A stretch of DNA of 22,726 bases from Candidatus Uhrbacteria bacterium RIFOXYB2_FULL_45_11 (GTDB lineage Bacteria > Patescibacteriota > Patescibacteriia > UBA9934 > GWF2-40-263), in contig MGFD01000063.1 of NCBI GenBank assembly GCA_001791715.1, positions 1-22,726 on the forward strand, read 5' to 3'. The position numbers and the translations under genes were made by a program. The notes beneath the pieces were generated by a model. That model did not search any database and was not told the DNA's origin. It saw only the letters and a program-made list of their open reading frames with translations. Below are positions 1 through 7,076 of the stretch, piece after piece. Each line of letters begins with the position of its first letter. The first letter of the stretch is position 1.

Positions 1-72
1 ATTGGTCGTGCGGGACAGGGGATGCGTCCCTCGAGCTCGGGCTCGCGTCCGTACGGCAATTCGCGTCCGTAA
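1..72 (+). CDS. C-terminal end of an unknown gene (partial)
   Basis: Frame 1 is open from the first base and stops at TAA 70-72. The 23 visible residues are rich in Arg, Pro, Ser and Gly (ending SSSGSRPYGNSRP), which looks like a disordered tail. A strong terminator follows 14 nt later, supporting this as a genuine gene end. Such tails occur on several RNA- or DNA-binding proteins, but too little is visible to name it. Confidence 0.6.
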   Translation: MGRAGQGMRPSSSGSRPYGNSRP

Positions 73-86
73 GTTCTTTCCATTCT

Positions 87-113
87 GAGGTTCGATCTCG
101 AACCTCTTTTTTT
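87..113 (+). terminator. Intrinsic terminator of the upstream gene
   Basis: GAGGTTCG (87-94) pairs with CGAACCTC (99-106) around a 4-nt loop and is followed by seven T (107-113). It ends the gene whose stop is at 70-72. Confidence 0.9.
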
Positions 114-165
114 ACAAGCGATGATCACAGGGATGATTGCTTATAGAAAAACAAAAGGAAGCGAT

Positions 166-1551
166 ATGACTCGACAAGCTCATCTTGTTGTTGATCTTTC
201 AAACGGAGATGCGGGGAAAGGAACTATTGTGGATGCCCTTGTTCGCAAGCATCGCGCGCATTCCGTTTTTCGATTCAATGGTGGTGCGCAAGCTGCGCAT
301 CGCGTTGTTACGGATGATGGACGAAGTCACATTTTCCAACAATTTGGTGCGGGAACATTTGTTCCGGGTGTGCGAACAATTCTTTCTGAATTCATGCTCG
401 TACAACCGTGGATTCTTGCATACGAAGAAGCGCAGCTCCAGCGAGTTGGTGTAACCGATGCGTTTACGCGATTGTTTATTCATGAGCGTGCACCCATCAT
501 CACTCCCTTCCATCGTGCGGCCAATCAGATGCGCGAACGTTCGCGTGGAGATGGCAGACACGGGAGTTGTGGAATCGGTGTTGGAGAAACGGCGAAAGAC
601 GCGACGGAATGTGAGGAAGAGTTGATTCTTCGTATGGGCGACATTTGTGACCGTGAAATGTTCACAGCAAAAATGCATCGCGTGCGTAAGTATAAATACG
701 ATCAGATGCGACTGCTCATCGCAGCACAGCGTCATGATCCGGATGCGGAATCAAACATTCTTGCGTTCGAAGATTTGAGTGAGGTGGATTATTGGACAGA
801 GCAACTCTTCGCCGATATCGACAAGTTTCACATCGTCGACGACGCATTCATCGAATCAATCTTGAAAGATGAAGGTGACGTCGTCTTCGAAGGCGCGCAG
901 GGCGTGCTCATTGATGAGTGGCGCGGTTTTCATCCGTACACCACGTGGTCAACTTGTACATTTCAGAATGCGATTCAGTTGTTGAGTCGCGCAAATTATG
1001 CGGGTGAAGTTCATCGCATCGGCGTCGTTCGCGCATATGCAACGCGTCACGGTCCCGGTCCGTTTGTAAGTGAAGATGTGCATCTCACAGAATGTCTGCT
1101 GGACGCGTGTAATAAAATGGATCCGTGGCAACGCGAATTCCGCGTCGGCCACTTTGATTGCGTCTCCACTCGCTACGCGATCAACGCTTGCGGCGGAATC
1201 GACTCACTCGCCATCACGTGTCTCGACAGATTGCGCGAAGAACTTATGTGGTTCGTCTGCACACATTATGAGCTCGCGGTTGAAGATTGTGATTCAGATT
1301 TGTTTGACCGCGACGATGTTTCGGAACATCTCGCGACCGACATGCGCCTTGGAACCTTTCAAGACCTCGCGCATCAAGAGCGACTCACGAACGCGCTACT
1401 TCGCGCAAAGCCTGTTTTGCGCATTACTGCAGCATTCGGCACGTTCAGCGAAAACACCGCGGATCATGTTCATCGCATCGCGCGCGAGCTCGATGTTCCG
1501 GTTTCGATCCTCTCGTTTGGTCCCACTGCCAAAGACAAGAAATTCCTCTGA
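166..1551 (+). CDS. Divergent adenylosuccinate synthetase (PurA) family ligase
   Basis: 461 residues, in the usual PurA range. PurA joins IMP and aspartate using GTP. Family signatures kept: GDAGKGT (14-20) for GDEGKGK with the catalytic Asp (D15); NGGAQAAH with the catalytic His (H45); FEGAQG (241-246); RAYATRHGPGPF (289-300) for KAYSTRVGAGPF; LSFGPT near the C-terminus. Changed by eye alignment to E. coli PurA: the GIGPAYEDKVAR signature reads GIGVGETAKDAT (Lys144 kept, the IMP-contacting Arg replaced by Thr); the aspartate loop TTGRRRRTGW reads roughly PWQREFRVGH; the guanine-recognition TKLD reads TCLD (351-354). Substrates may therefore differ. Start 166 is chosen because AAAGGAAG (154-161) precedes it and the family begins just before the P-loop; the in-frame ATG at 121 lacks a ribosome site. 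It stands alone, with no other purine gene in view. Confidence 0.85.
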   Translation: MTRQAHLVVDLSNGDAGKGTIVDALVRKHRAHSVFRFNGGAQAAHRVVTDDGRSHIFQQFGAGTFVPGVRTILSEFMLVQPWILAYEEAQLQRVGVTDAFTRLFIHERAPIITPFHRAANQMRERSRGDGRHGSCGIGVGETAKDATECEEELILRMGDICDREMFTAKMHRVRKYKYDQMRLLIAAQRHDPDAESNILAFEDLSEVDYWTEQLFADIDKFHIVDDAFIESILKDEGDVVFEGAQGVLIDEWRGFHPYTTWSTCTFQNAIQLLSRANYAGEVHRIGVVRAYATRHGPGPFVSEDVHLTECLLDACNKMDPWQREFRVGHFDCVSTRYAINACGGIDSLAITCLDRLREELMWFVCTHYELAVEDCDSDLFDRDDVSEHLATDMRLGTFQDLAHQERLTNALLRAKPVLRITAAFGTFSENTADHVHRIARELDVPVSILSFGPTAKDKKFL

Positions 1552-1574
1552 TGCGATTTATTCGCATCTTTTTT
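1550..1574 (+). terminator. Intrinsic terminator overlapping the purA-like stop codon
   Basis: GATGCGA (1550-1556) pairs with TCGCATC (1562-1568), loop TTTAT, then six T. The stem begins inside the TGA stop (1549-1551). Confidence 0.9.
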
Positions 1575-1585
1575 GTTCTCCAATC

Positions 1586-1614
1586 TTGACCTGAAGCCTT
1601 TGTTTTGATAGGCT
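1586..1614 (+). promoter_or_regulatory. Probable promoter of the 296-residue hypothetical gene
   Basis: TTGACC (1586-1591), 17-bp spacer, TAGGCT (1609-1614). The -10 matches the consensus only at its first, second and last bases, but the spacing equals that of the stronger promoters in this window. Confidence 0.5.
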
Positions 1615-1675
1615 TCCGTTCGTTGCGCTCAGAGAGTCTGTGGGCAATAGGTTCCTCAAACACAGGAAAAACGTC

Positions 1676-2566
1676 ATGCCAAAGAAGATTTCAGAATCGC
1701 TCGTGCAGGCCATTTTGGACATGCAGAAAGATCCCTCAAAGCTCGAGGTTGAGCTCAAGGTTCACATCTTTTCGTTCGGTGAGGGAAAACCCCACGCACA
1801 CTTCAAGGTGACGTCTCCGTTCACCGAAGAAAATGTGCTCTGCTTGAGTCTTGAAAATATTTTATTCGCAGCAGCGTTGGTTCAGAAAATTCCGCTCGCG
1901 AATGGAAATTATGTTTTTCGGCAGAGTCTGGTTGACGGCACCAAGTGCGTGAACGAAGGAGTGTCGGAGAAGGCAACCGTCGAATGGTTGCTCCAAAACG
2001 GCGTGACTCAAATACTCACCCATCTCAGTCGTCTGCTTGCAGAAGCGCTCGCTGATTGGCCGAAGGATCTTGCGACCAAGCAAATGCTTGCGGCCGGGTA
2101 TTCGGACATCATGAGGAAGAAACTTGAGCGCGGCACGGGCAAGGACCCGATCACAGTGTATGTCATTGGTCGTGCTGAAGAAGCATTTGAGAAGCTGCAA
2201 AGTATCACGTCATCTTTTCATGTGCCACTTATTAGCAAGCCGTTGCTCGATCAAAGCGACAAGATTGTGATCGTTGCATTTAAAGATGACACAAACCCCT
2301 GTTCGCCCGTTGTTCGTCAGGCCTACGCCGCATACGCGACGGAAATTCTGAACAAGGAAATCGAACCCGAGATCGGCCCCAAGATTGTGGAGCGCGTCCA
2401 GCTCGCTCTTAACACGCTCGCAACGCGCCTTGCGCGGCAGCAGGCAACGTCCGAGAATGTTTCTGCCGCCCCGACAGTGGTGTCTGGCGTGGTCGCAGAT
2501 GGCAAGACAGAAGAGGTCGCCGCTCCGGCTGAGAACGAACGTTCATCGATCGGCGCTGCGGCGTAA
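1676..2566 (+). CDS. Hypothetical protein (296 residues)
   Basis: I do not recognise this family. The start at 1676 (MPKKISESL) is preceded by AGGAAAA at 1664-1670; the longer frame from 1640 lacks a ribosome site. The product looks soluble, with no signal peptide or long hydrophobic segment: a mixed alpha/beta N-terminal part, a central helical stretch (near LTHLSRLLAEALADW), a segment with alternating strands (ITVYVIGR, KIVIVAF) that suggests a small alpha/beta domain, and a long C-terminal helix. The last 35 or so residues are rich in Ala, Val, Ser and Glu and probably disordered. It is monocistronic: promoter at 1586-1614, terminator at 2577-2604. Codon use resembles its flanking genes. 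Confidence 0.8.
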   Translation: MPKKISESLVQAILDMQKDPSKLEVELKVHIFSFGEGKPHAHFKVTSPFTEENVLCLSLENILFAAALVQKIPLANGNYVFRQSLVDGTKCVNEGVSEKATVEWLLQNGVTQILTHLSRLLAEALADWPKDLATKQMLAAGYSDIMRKKLERGTGKDPITVYVIGRAEEAFEKLQSITSSFHVPLISKPLLDQSDKIVIVAFKDDTNPCSPVVRQAYAAYATEILNKEIEPEIGPKIVERVQLALNTLATRLARQQATSENVSAAPTVVSGVVADGKTEEVAAPAENERSSIGAAA

Positions 2567-2576
2567 ATCACTCCTT

Positions 2577-2604
2577 ACACTTCTCTTACGAGAGTGTTTT
2601 TTTT
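2577..2604 (+). terminator. Intrinsic terminator
   Basis: ACACT-T-CTC (2577-2585, one bulged T) pairs with GAGAGTGT (2590-2597) around loop TTAC; the T-run covers 2597-2604. Confidence 0.85.
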
Positions 2605-2629
2605 ATTGCGCAAATCGATTCCTCATCCA

Positions 2630-2658
2630 TTGACATAACCTACTTCACATGCTAATTT
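2630..2658 (+). promoter_or_regulatory. Promoter of the thioredoxin-reductase-like gene
   Basis: TTGACA (2630-2635), 17-bp spacer, TAATTT (2653-2658), with TGC at 2650-2652 giving an extended -10. Transcription should begin near 2665, leaving a leader of about 28 nt. Confidence 0.75.
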
Positions 2659-2692
2659 CTTTTGTCTTGTTCTTAAGACATGGAGGTGTTCC

Positions 2693-3694
2693 TTGGTAAC
2701 AGAAAATACGTTCGATCTCGTAATTATCGGTGGAGGCATCGCGGGCCTTGCGTCTGCGATCAATGCGGCAAGCGAAGGGCTTTCCGTGTGTGTGCTTGAA
2801 GGTGGTAATGAGTTCGGTGGGCAGACAAGCACCATCAAACAGATTCGCAACTTGGTAGGGTATCCAAAAGGGATTTCCGGCCGCGAACTCATTCGCCTTA
2901 CGCTCGCACAAGCACGTGTGTTCGGCGTGAAGCTTCGTGCGCCGTATCGCGTGAAAAAAATTCGTCGCGCTCCCTTGGGTGAATTGCTTGTCGAGACATC
3001 GCATGGCACAACGTTCGTGGCGCGTGCGGTGCTCATCACAGCTGGTGTCCGTTATCGTCGTCTTGGTGTGGATGAAGTCAGTTCATACATGGGACACGGC
3101 GTCACGTACGGTGAACTGCCAAATAAGATTCGTGGTGAACGCGTTGCCGTGATTGGTGGTGGTAATAGCGCTGGGCAAGCAGTTGTTGCGCTCGCGCAAA
3201 AATCCAATTGCAAGATTTATTTGCTCGTCCGAGGGTCTCTTTCAGACAAGCACATGAGTCAGTATTTGATTGATATCATTCGCGCAAATGTGCATGACAA
3301 CATTGAAGTGCTTGAACGCGTTGAGGTTGTCGGTGCGGAAGGATTCTTGAAACTCGAAAGCGTATCGCTTCGCTCACTTGATGTGAAGTCGGGTACAGTC
3401 ATCACGAAGATTCCTGTCGCACGACTGCTCATTTCCATCGGTTCCGAGCCACACATCGAATGGGCTGCGGACCAAGTGGTCGTCGATGAAAAAGGGTTCA
3501 TCAAAACCGGTAGTCGTGTTGCCACTGAATCAATCTGGGTCGAAGCCGATCGTAAACCGCTTCCGTTTGAGACAACTCCTGGTGTTTTTGCCGCAGGCGA
3601 TGTGGAATCCGGAAGTGTGAAGCGTGTTGCTTCTTCGATCGGTGCCGCAACCGGTGCCATCGCGAGCATTCTGCGTTTCCTTGATCGACGATAA
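2693..3694 (+). CDS. Thioredoxin-reductase-like FAD/NAD(P) oxidoreductase lacking the CxxC
   Basis: 333 residues with TrxB architecture: an FAD-binding GGGIAG (13-18), FGGQ (41-44), a second dinucleotide site GGGNSAGQA (155-163) followed by LLVR (177-180) for NAD(P)H, and a C-terminal FAD motif AAGDV (300-304). The redox-active CATC of true thioredoxin reductases should lie just before the NADPH site, but this stretch reads GVTYGELPN (136-144) without cysteine. It cannot reduce thioredoxin by the usual dithiol route. The NSAGQA and LSDKHMSQYL segments resemble the flavoprotein half of proteins annotated as response-regulator or cyclic-nucleotide-domain fusions to thioredoxin reductase, here without a fused sensor. 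The start is TTG 2693, fixed by GGAGGT (2682-2687) five bases upstream; the ATG at 2680 is out of frame. Own promoter and terminator. Its electron acceptor is unknown. Confidence 0.88.
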   Translation: MVTENTFDLVIIGGGIAGLASAINAASEGLSVCVLEGGNEFGGQTSTIKQIRNLVGYPKGISGRELIRLTLAQARVFGVKLRAPYRVKKIRRAPLGELLVETSHGTTFVARAVLITAGVRYRRLGVDEVSSYMGHGVTYGELPNKIRGERVAVIGGGNSAGQAVVALAQKSNCKIYLLVRGSLSDKHMSQYLIDIIRANVHDNIEVLERVEVVGAEGFLKLESVSLRSLDVKSGTVITKIPVARLLISIGSEPHIEWAADQVVVDEKGFIKTGSRVATESIWVEADRKPLPFETTPGVFAAGDVESGSVKRVASSIGAATGAIASILRFLDRR

Positions 3695-3702
3695 ATTCTC
3701 TC

Positions 3703-3733
3703 CGTTCACGTTTTATAGCGTGAACGTTTTTTT
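3703..3733 (+). terminator. Intrinsic terminator
   Basis: CGTTCACG (3703-3710) pairs with CGTGAACG (3719-3726), 8-nt loop, followed by seven T (3727-3733). Confidence 0.93.
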
Positions 3734-3747
3734 ATACGGAGAATTTC

Positions 3748-3785
3748 AAAAAAACAAAAACACACATCCAGAGATGTGTGTTTTT
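3748..3785 (-). terminator. Terminator of tRNA-Glu (possibly bidirectional)
   Basis: A 13-bp stem (3756-3768 with 3773-3785) closes a CAGA loop. Read on minus it lies 26 nt beyond the tRNA 3' end and runs into a T-rich tract (complement of the A-run 3748-3754). The five T inside the 3' arm could also let it act on plus. Confidence 0.85.
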
Positions 3786-3811
3786 GTGTGTAATAAAATT
3801 TGAAAGTTTTA

Positions 3812-3886
3812 TGGTGACCCCAAGGGGAATTGAACCCCTGTTACCAGGATGAAAACCTGATGTCCTAACCATTAGACGATGGGGCC
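3812..3886 (-). tRNA. tRNA-Glu (anticodon TTC)
   Basis: On minus the sequence folds as a complete cloverleaf. The acceptor GGCCCCA pairs with TGGGGTC (one G-U), the D-arm contains TAATGGTTAGGA, and the anticodon arm TCAGG/CCTGG carries loop TTTTCAT with anticodon TTC. The T-arm is AGGGGTTCAATTCCCCT, the discriminator base is A, and CCA is encoded. A strong promoter lies directly upstream and a hairpin terminator downstream, so it is a single-gene unit. Confidence 0.97.
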
Positions 3887-3901
3887 ATAATCAGTGGCGC
3901 T

Positions 3902-3930
3902 ATAATAGGGGATTCAATCGGAAACGTCAA
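3902..3930 (-). promoter_or_regulatory. Promoter of tRNA-Glu
   Basis: On minus: TTGACG (3930-3925), 17-bp spacer, TATTAT (3907-3902). The predicted start is about 8 nt before the mature tRNA 5' end. It is back to back with the promoter at 3958-3986. Confidence 0.9.
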
Positions 3931-3957
3931 GATTTGGCGTAATTTAGGGCGAAACAA

Positions 3958-3986
3958 TTGACAAAATCGTATTTTTGTGATATTTT
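3958..3986 (+). promoter_or_regulatory. Promoter of the TPM-domain gene
   Basis: TTGACA (3958-3963), 17-bp spacer, TATTTT (3981-3986), with TGA just before the -10 (3978-3980) giving an extended -10. Transcription should start near 3993, leaving a leader of about 55 nt. Confidence 0.9.
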
Positions 3987-4047
3987 GCGCGGTCACAATT
4001 CGTGTGACTGGTGTGATGACAACAGGAAAAACAGGAGGAAAAACGCA

Positions 4048-6981
4048 ATGAAATTCTCATGGTTGGTTTTCTTGATGGGGGCATTCTTGCTTCCGTCGAC
4101 GGCTCTTGCGAGCGGCCCGCTTCCGGCACCTGTGCTTGTGAAAGGGCAGTACGTGTACACGATTCCGGTGGACTTCGATCCGCCGCTTGTGAAGCGTGCC
4201 GGACTCGAAGATCTCAACAACGCCGTGAAGGCGTTGCATTTTCCGTATTACATCGTTGTGATCCAGGATCTTCCTGGAAGCGGTGATGAGGCGGCGCGTA
4301 TGCACGCTGCAACCGATGGCTTGGCGGCAGACTGGACCGAGGCCGGTGGCTTTGATCCGTCTCTCAGTCAGGTGATCGTTCTGTCCTACAATCCGCGCAA
4401 GCTCGGTTTGCTTGCGGGAGGAAAGTTCAAGAGCGAACTCGGTTTTGAACGGGATGCACATCAGCCCTACCACGAAATCTTCAAGCGCTCTATTACCGGA
4501 ACACCCAAAGATCCAAAGGGTGGAATCATCGCGATGACAAAGGCAATCGATGACTACTTGTTTGACCAAACGGACCCCACGCTTATTGCTGCCCGCAAGG
4601 AAGCAGCGCGTGCCGAAGCGGAACGACAGGCAGCGGCAGAGCGTGCTGCGCAGGCAGAACGCGTTATGCAAAACGCGCGCGCGGAACTGAGCAATCAGAT
4701 TCAACGCTTGCAAGGTTTGCTCGATCAGAAAGAGGATTTGCCGGAGGATGCGTCGAGCTATGCAGAACTGCTTGTCAAGGCAAAAGAGGTTCGTTCAACA
4801 GACGAGCCTGAAAGCATGGTGCAGTTCGCCGGTTCGATGAAGCCAACAGTCGATGTTCTTGATGCAACGGTAACGGGGCACAAGAACGCCGAGATGACTC
4901 TTTCTGCGCAGATCGATCGCATGACAACGCTTCTTGCGAAAAAGGACAGTCTGCCAAAGAATGTGAGCGCGTACGAATCTGCACTCAAGACGTCAAAGGA
5001 CGTGCTGGGTGTGTCGCACACGGTTCCCATGAATGAGTCGACACAAGTCTTGAAGACGTCTGCGGACAAACTCGCAGTGGAAATCGATGCGATTGAGACG
5101 GCTCAGGCGCACGAAGCGTTCATGCGTTTCGTGAAATGGACAATGCTCATTCTCTCGCTTCTCGGTGCAATCGCGTTCTACCTTTTCCGGCGCATGGAAT
5201 TCCTGCGTCTGCAGAAGCAGTGGAGGGCGCTTGTCGAAACGTGGAATGAACGGATCACGAACGCAACGACGCGGTACGTGGATTTTTACACGGATCGCGA
5301 CAAGTGCTCACGCTTGGAAGAAGCGACCGGGAAAACTCGTGATCTATATGCAAGTGTGACCTCTTCGGTCGATGAGATTTTTGCTCTCGTGCAAGCAATG
5401 GGAGTGAACCTCGGGAAGTATCAGTTGATTGCCGCGAAGGCAACGTTGTTCAATACGAAGCCTCTCGTGCAAGCGATTGCGGAACTCGAAAGCACGTTCA
5501 AGTTTGATACCGGACAGTTGAACCAAGCAGATCTGTTTGGAAATCAAACCAAGATTTTGGATGTGAATCCCGATCAGGTCATGAAGGATCTGCAGAAGAA
5601 GTTCGAAGGAACGGTCGAAGGCTGGAACAAGCTGAAGGCTGCGTCCGAAGTTCTATTTTATACGGTGCGTGAAGTGTTCTCGCACGCAAAGCTTGATGAG
5701 CTGTTTGAACTCGTACATCAGCACAAGATTCCGGAGCGATGGCTCCGAATGCATCCGCTTTTCGGTGACGACGCTTCGGATGTGAAATTCTGGGAAGAAC
5801 TCACCACGTTGCGAAACAGTGACCCCATCGCGTTCCTTGAGCGCGTTGAAAAAGAACAGGAAGCCGAAGCTGTCCTCGAGTCTCATGTGCATGAACTCGT
5901 TCGTGCTGTGGAAAATGCGCACAGCAATCGCATCGAACAGTCGCCGGATACGATTGGTGTCGTCTGTGACCCGGACGATGATCCGATGATCACGTTCCAG
6001 TCAGCGCGACAGGAAGAAGATCGCCTCGCGGGCTTGCTCGCGTCCGGCGATCATGTGTCGGAGATTCAGGAGCAGGCGACCAAGATCGTCGCGCTCTACA
6101 AGAAGTGTGCGCATCAGACGGCAACGCTCGCCTCGGCCAAAACCGGCGCGGAAGAAGCGTTTGTGCGTATGCACGCTTCGCGTGAGAAGGCGATCAAGAT
6201 CGCTCCGTCGGCGAAAGATACAGTTATGTCTGCATCCAAGGTTCATAGCAATGTGTCCTCTGCGGAAGTACAGCTCCATGCTGCAACGGATTTCCTTGCC
6301 GAGGCCGATCGGGTCTTGGAAAAGGCCATGCGTCAGCAAAGCGAAAAGCGTTTCTTGAATGCACGGATCACAGCGGAGAAGGCGCTTTCCGCGTTCGACA
6401 AAGTGACTGATGCGTACAAGCAGGCAATTCACATTTGTGAGGATCTCGATCAAAAGAAGCGTGCGTTTGAGTCTCAACTCGCTCGCATGGATTCCAATCG
6501 CCAGGCGGCGGAACAGAAGATTGCGGGGTATGGTCGGAGCTCGTCTCTCACCTATCGCGCTCCGAAGTTCGACTCCACCTCGGCACTTGATTACATCATC
6601 CTGCAACGTCAACTCGACGAACAGCAGGCACTGTGGGATCGGGAAGCTCGTGCGGCACAACATGCACATGAGGCAGAGCTCGAGCGACAGCGGCAATTGC
6701 GAGCGGCAGAAGCTCGTCGTCAACGCGAGTTGCAGGAAGCGGCAGAAGCGGCCGCTCGTGCAAAGCGTCGGCGTCGGCAAGAAGCAGCAGATGCAGCGGA
6801 AGAAGCCGCTGCGGCAGCGCGTCGCAGTAGCTACAGTCACAGCAGTAGCAGTAGTTATGGCAGTAGCTATGGCGGTTCGTCGTCTAGCTCCTCTTCGTGG
6901 AGCGGAAGTGATTCGTCTTCGTCGAGCAGTTCGTGGAGCGACAGCAGCTCTTCGTCCTCGTCCTCAAGTACGGATTGGTAG
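4048..6981 (+). CDS. Large membrane-anchored TPM-domain protein with poly-serine tail
   Basis: 977 residues. The start is ATG 4048, nine bases after AGGAGG (4033-4038). Domains in order: a signal peptide (FSWLVFLMGAFLLPSTALASG); a TPM-like alpha/beta domain (about 25-175) with IVVIQDLP, SQVIVLSYNPRKLGLLAG and a GGIIAMTKAIDDYL helix; a coiled coil (about 180-350); one transmembrane helix (about 364-380); roughly 490 residues of mainly helical sequence; an Ala/Arg/Glu coiled coil (about 875-926); and a 51-residue tail (927-977) almost entirely Ser with some Gly, Tyr and Trp, ending STDW. TPM proteins (YgcG-type) usually have a signal peptide, TPM domain, helix and a Gly/Ser tail, so the ends match the family while the middle is much longer. 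Predicted topology: TPM domain outside, the rest cytoplasmic. Role unknown, perhaps envelope-associated. Confidence 0.8.
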   Translation: MKFSWLVFLMGAFLLPSTALASGPLPAPVLVKGQYVYTIPVDFDPPLVKRAGLEDLNNAVKALHFPYYIVVIQDLPGSGDEAARMHAATDGLAADWTEAGGFDPSLSQVIVLSYNPRKLGLLAGGKFKSELGFERDAHQPYHEIFKRSITGTPKDPKGGIIAMTKAIDDYLFDQTDPTLIAARKEAARAEAERQAAAERAAQAERVMQNARAELSNQIQRLQGLLDQKEDLPEDASSYAELLVKAKEVRSTDEPESMVQFAGSMKPTVDVLDATVTGHKNAEMTLSAQIDRMTTLLAKKDSLPKNVSAYESALKTSKDVLGVSHTVPMNESTQVLKTSADKLAVEIDAIETAQAHEAFMRFVKWTMLILSLLGAIAFYLFRRMEFLRLQKQWRALVETWNERITNATTRYVDFYTDRDKCSRLEEATGKTRDLYASVTSSVDEIFALVQAMGVNLGKYQLIAAKATLFNTKPLVQAIAELESTFKFDTGQLNQADLFGNQTKILDVNPDQVMKDLQKKFEGTVEGWNKLKAASEVLFYTVREVFSHAKLDELFELVHQHKIPERWLRMHPLFGDDASDVKFWEELTTLRNSDPIAFLERVEKEQEAEAVLESHVHELVRAVENAHSNRIEQSPDTIGVVCDPDDDPMITFQSARQEEDRLAGLLASGDHVSEIQEQATKIVALYKKCAHQTATLASAKTGAEEAFVRMHASREKAIKIAPSAKDTVMSASKVHSNVSSAEVQLHAATDFLAEADRVLEKAMRQQSEKRFLNARITAEKALSAFDKVTDAYKQAIHICEDLDQKKRAFESQLARMDSNRQAAEQKIAGYGRSSSLTYRAPKFDSTSALDYIILQRQLDEQQALWDREARAAQHAHEAELERQRQLRAAEARRQRELQEAAEAAARAKRRRRQEAADAAEEAAAAARRSSYSHSSSSSYGSSYGGSSSSSSSWSGSDSSSSSSSWSDSSSSSSSSSTDW

Positions 6982-6992
6982 GCAGACCTCCT

Positions 6993-7020
6993 AAGTCGTG
7001 ATTTCTTTCACGGCTTTTTT
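6993..7020 (+). terminator. Intrinsic terminator of the TPM-domain gene
   Basis: AAGTCGTGA (6993-7001) pairs with TCACGGCTT (7008-7016), one G-U, loop TTTCTT; the T-run reaches 7020. Confidence 0.9.
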
Positions 7021-7035
7021 GTTTGAGGCAGAAAT

Positions 7036-7059
7036 AAAAAACCACCATGAAATTGGTGG
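7036..7059 (-). terminator. Intrinsic terminator of the beta-propeller gene
   Basis: On minus CCACCA (7059-7054) pairs with TGGTGG (7047-7042) and is followed by six T (complement of 7041-7036). Confidence 0.85.
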
Positions 7060-7076
7060 AAAGAAGGAGTTGTGGA

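Noticed and set aside
166..1551. PurZ, the phage 2-aminoadenine pathway enzyme
   Set aside because: PurZ has replaced the catalytic Asp of PurA, which is kept here (Asp15), and no phage or partner genes are nearby. The changed guanine motif keeps a looser comparison worthwhile.
3958..4047. A 30-residue N-terminal extension of the TPM protein starting at TTG 3958
   Set aside because: That TTG is the first part of the -35 box of a textbook promoter, and ATG 4048 has a strong ribosome site and opens a clean signal peptide.
6001..6840. A 279-residue open frame on minus within the TPM gene
   Set aside because: It is antisense to the coiled-coil coding region, has no ribosome site or recognisable motif, and its residue pattern reflects the opposite-strand codons.
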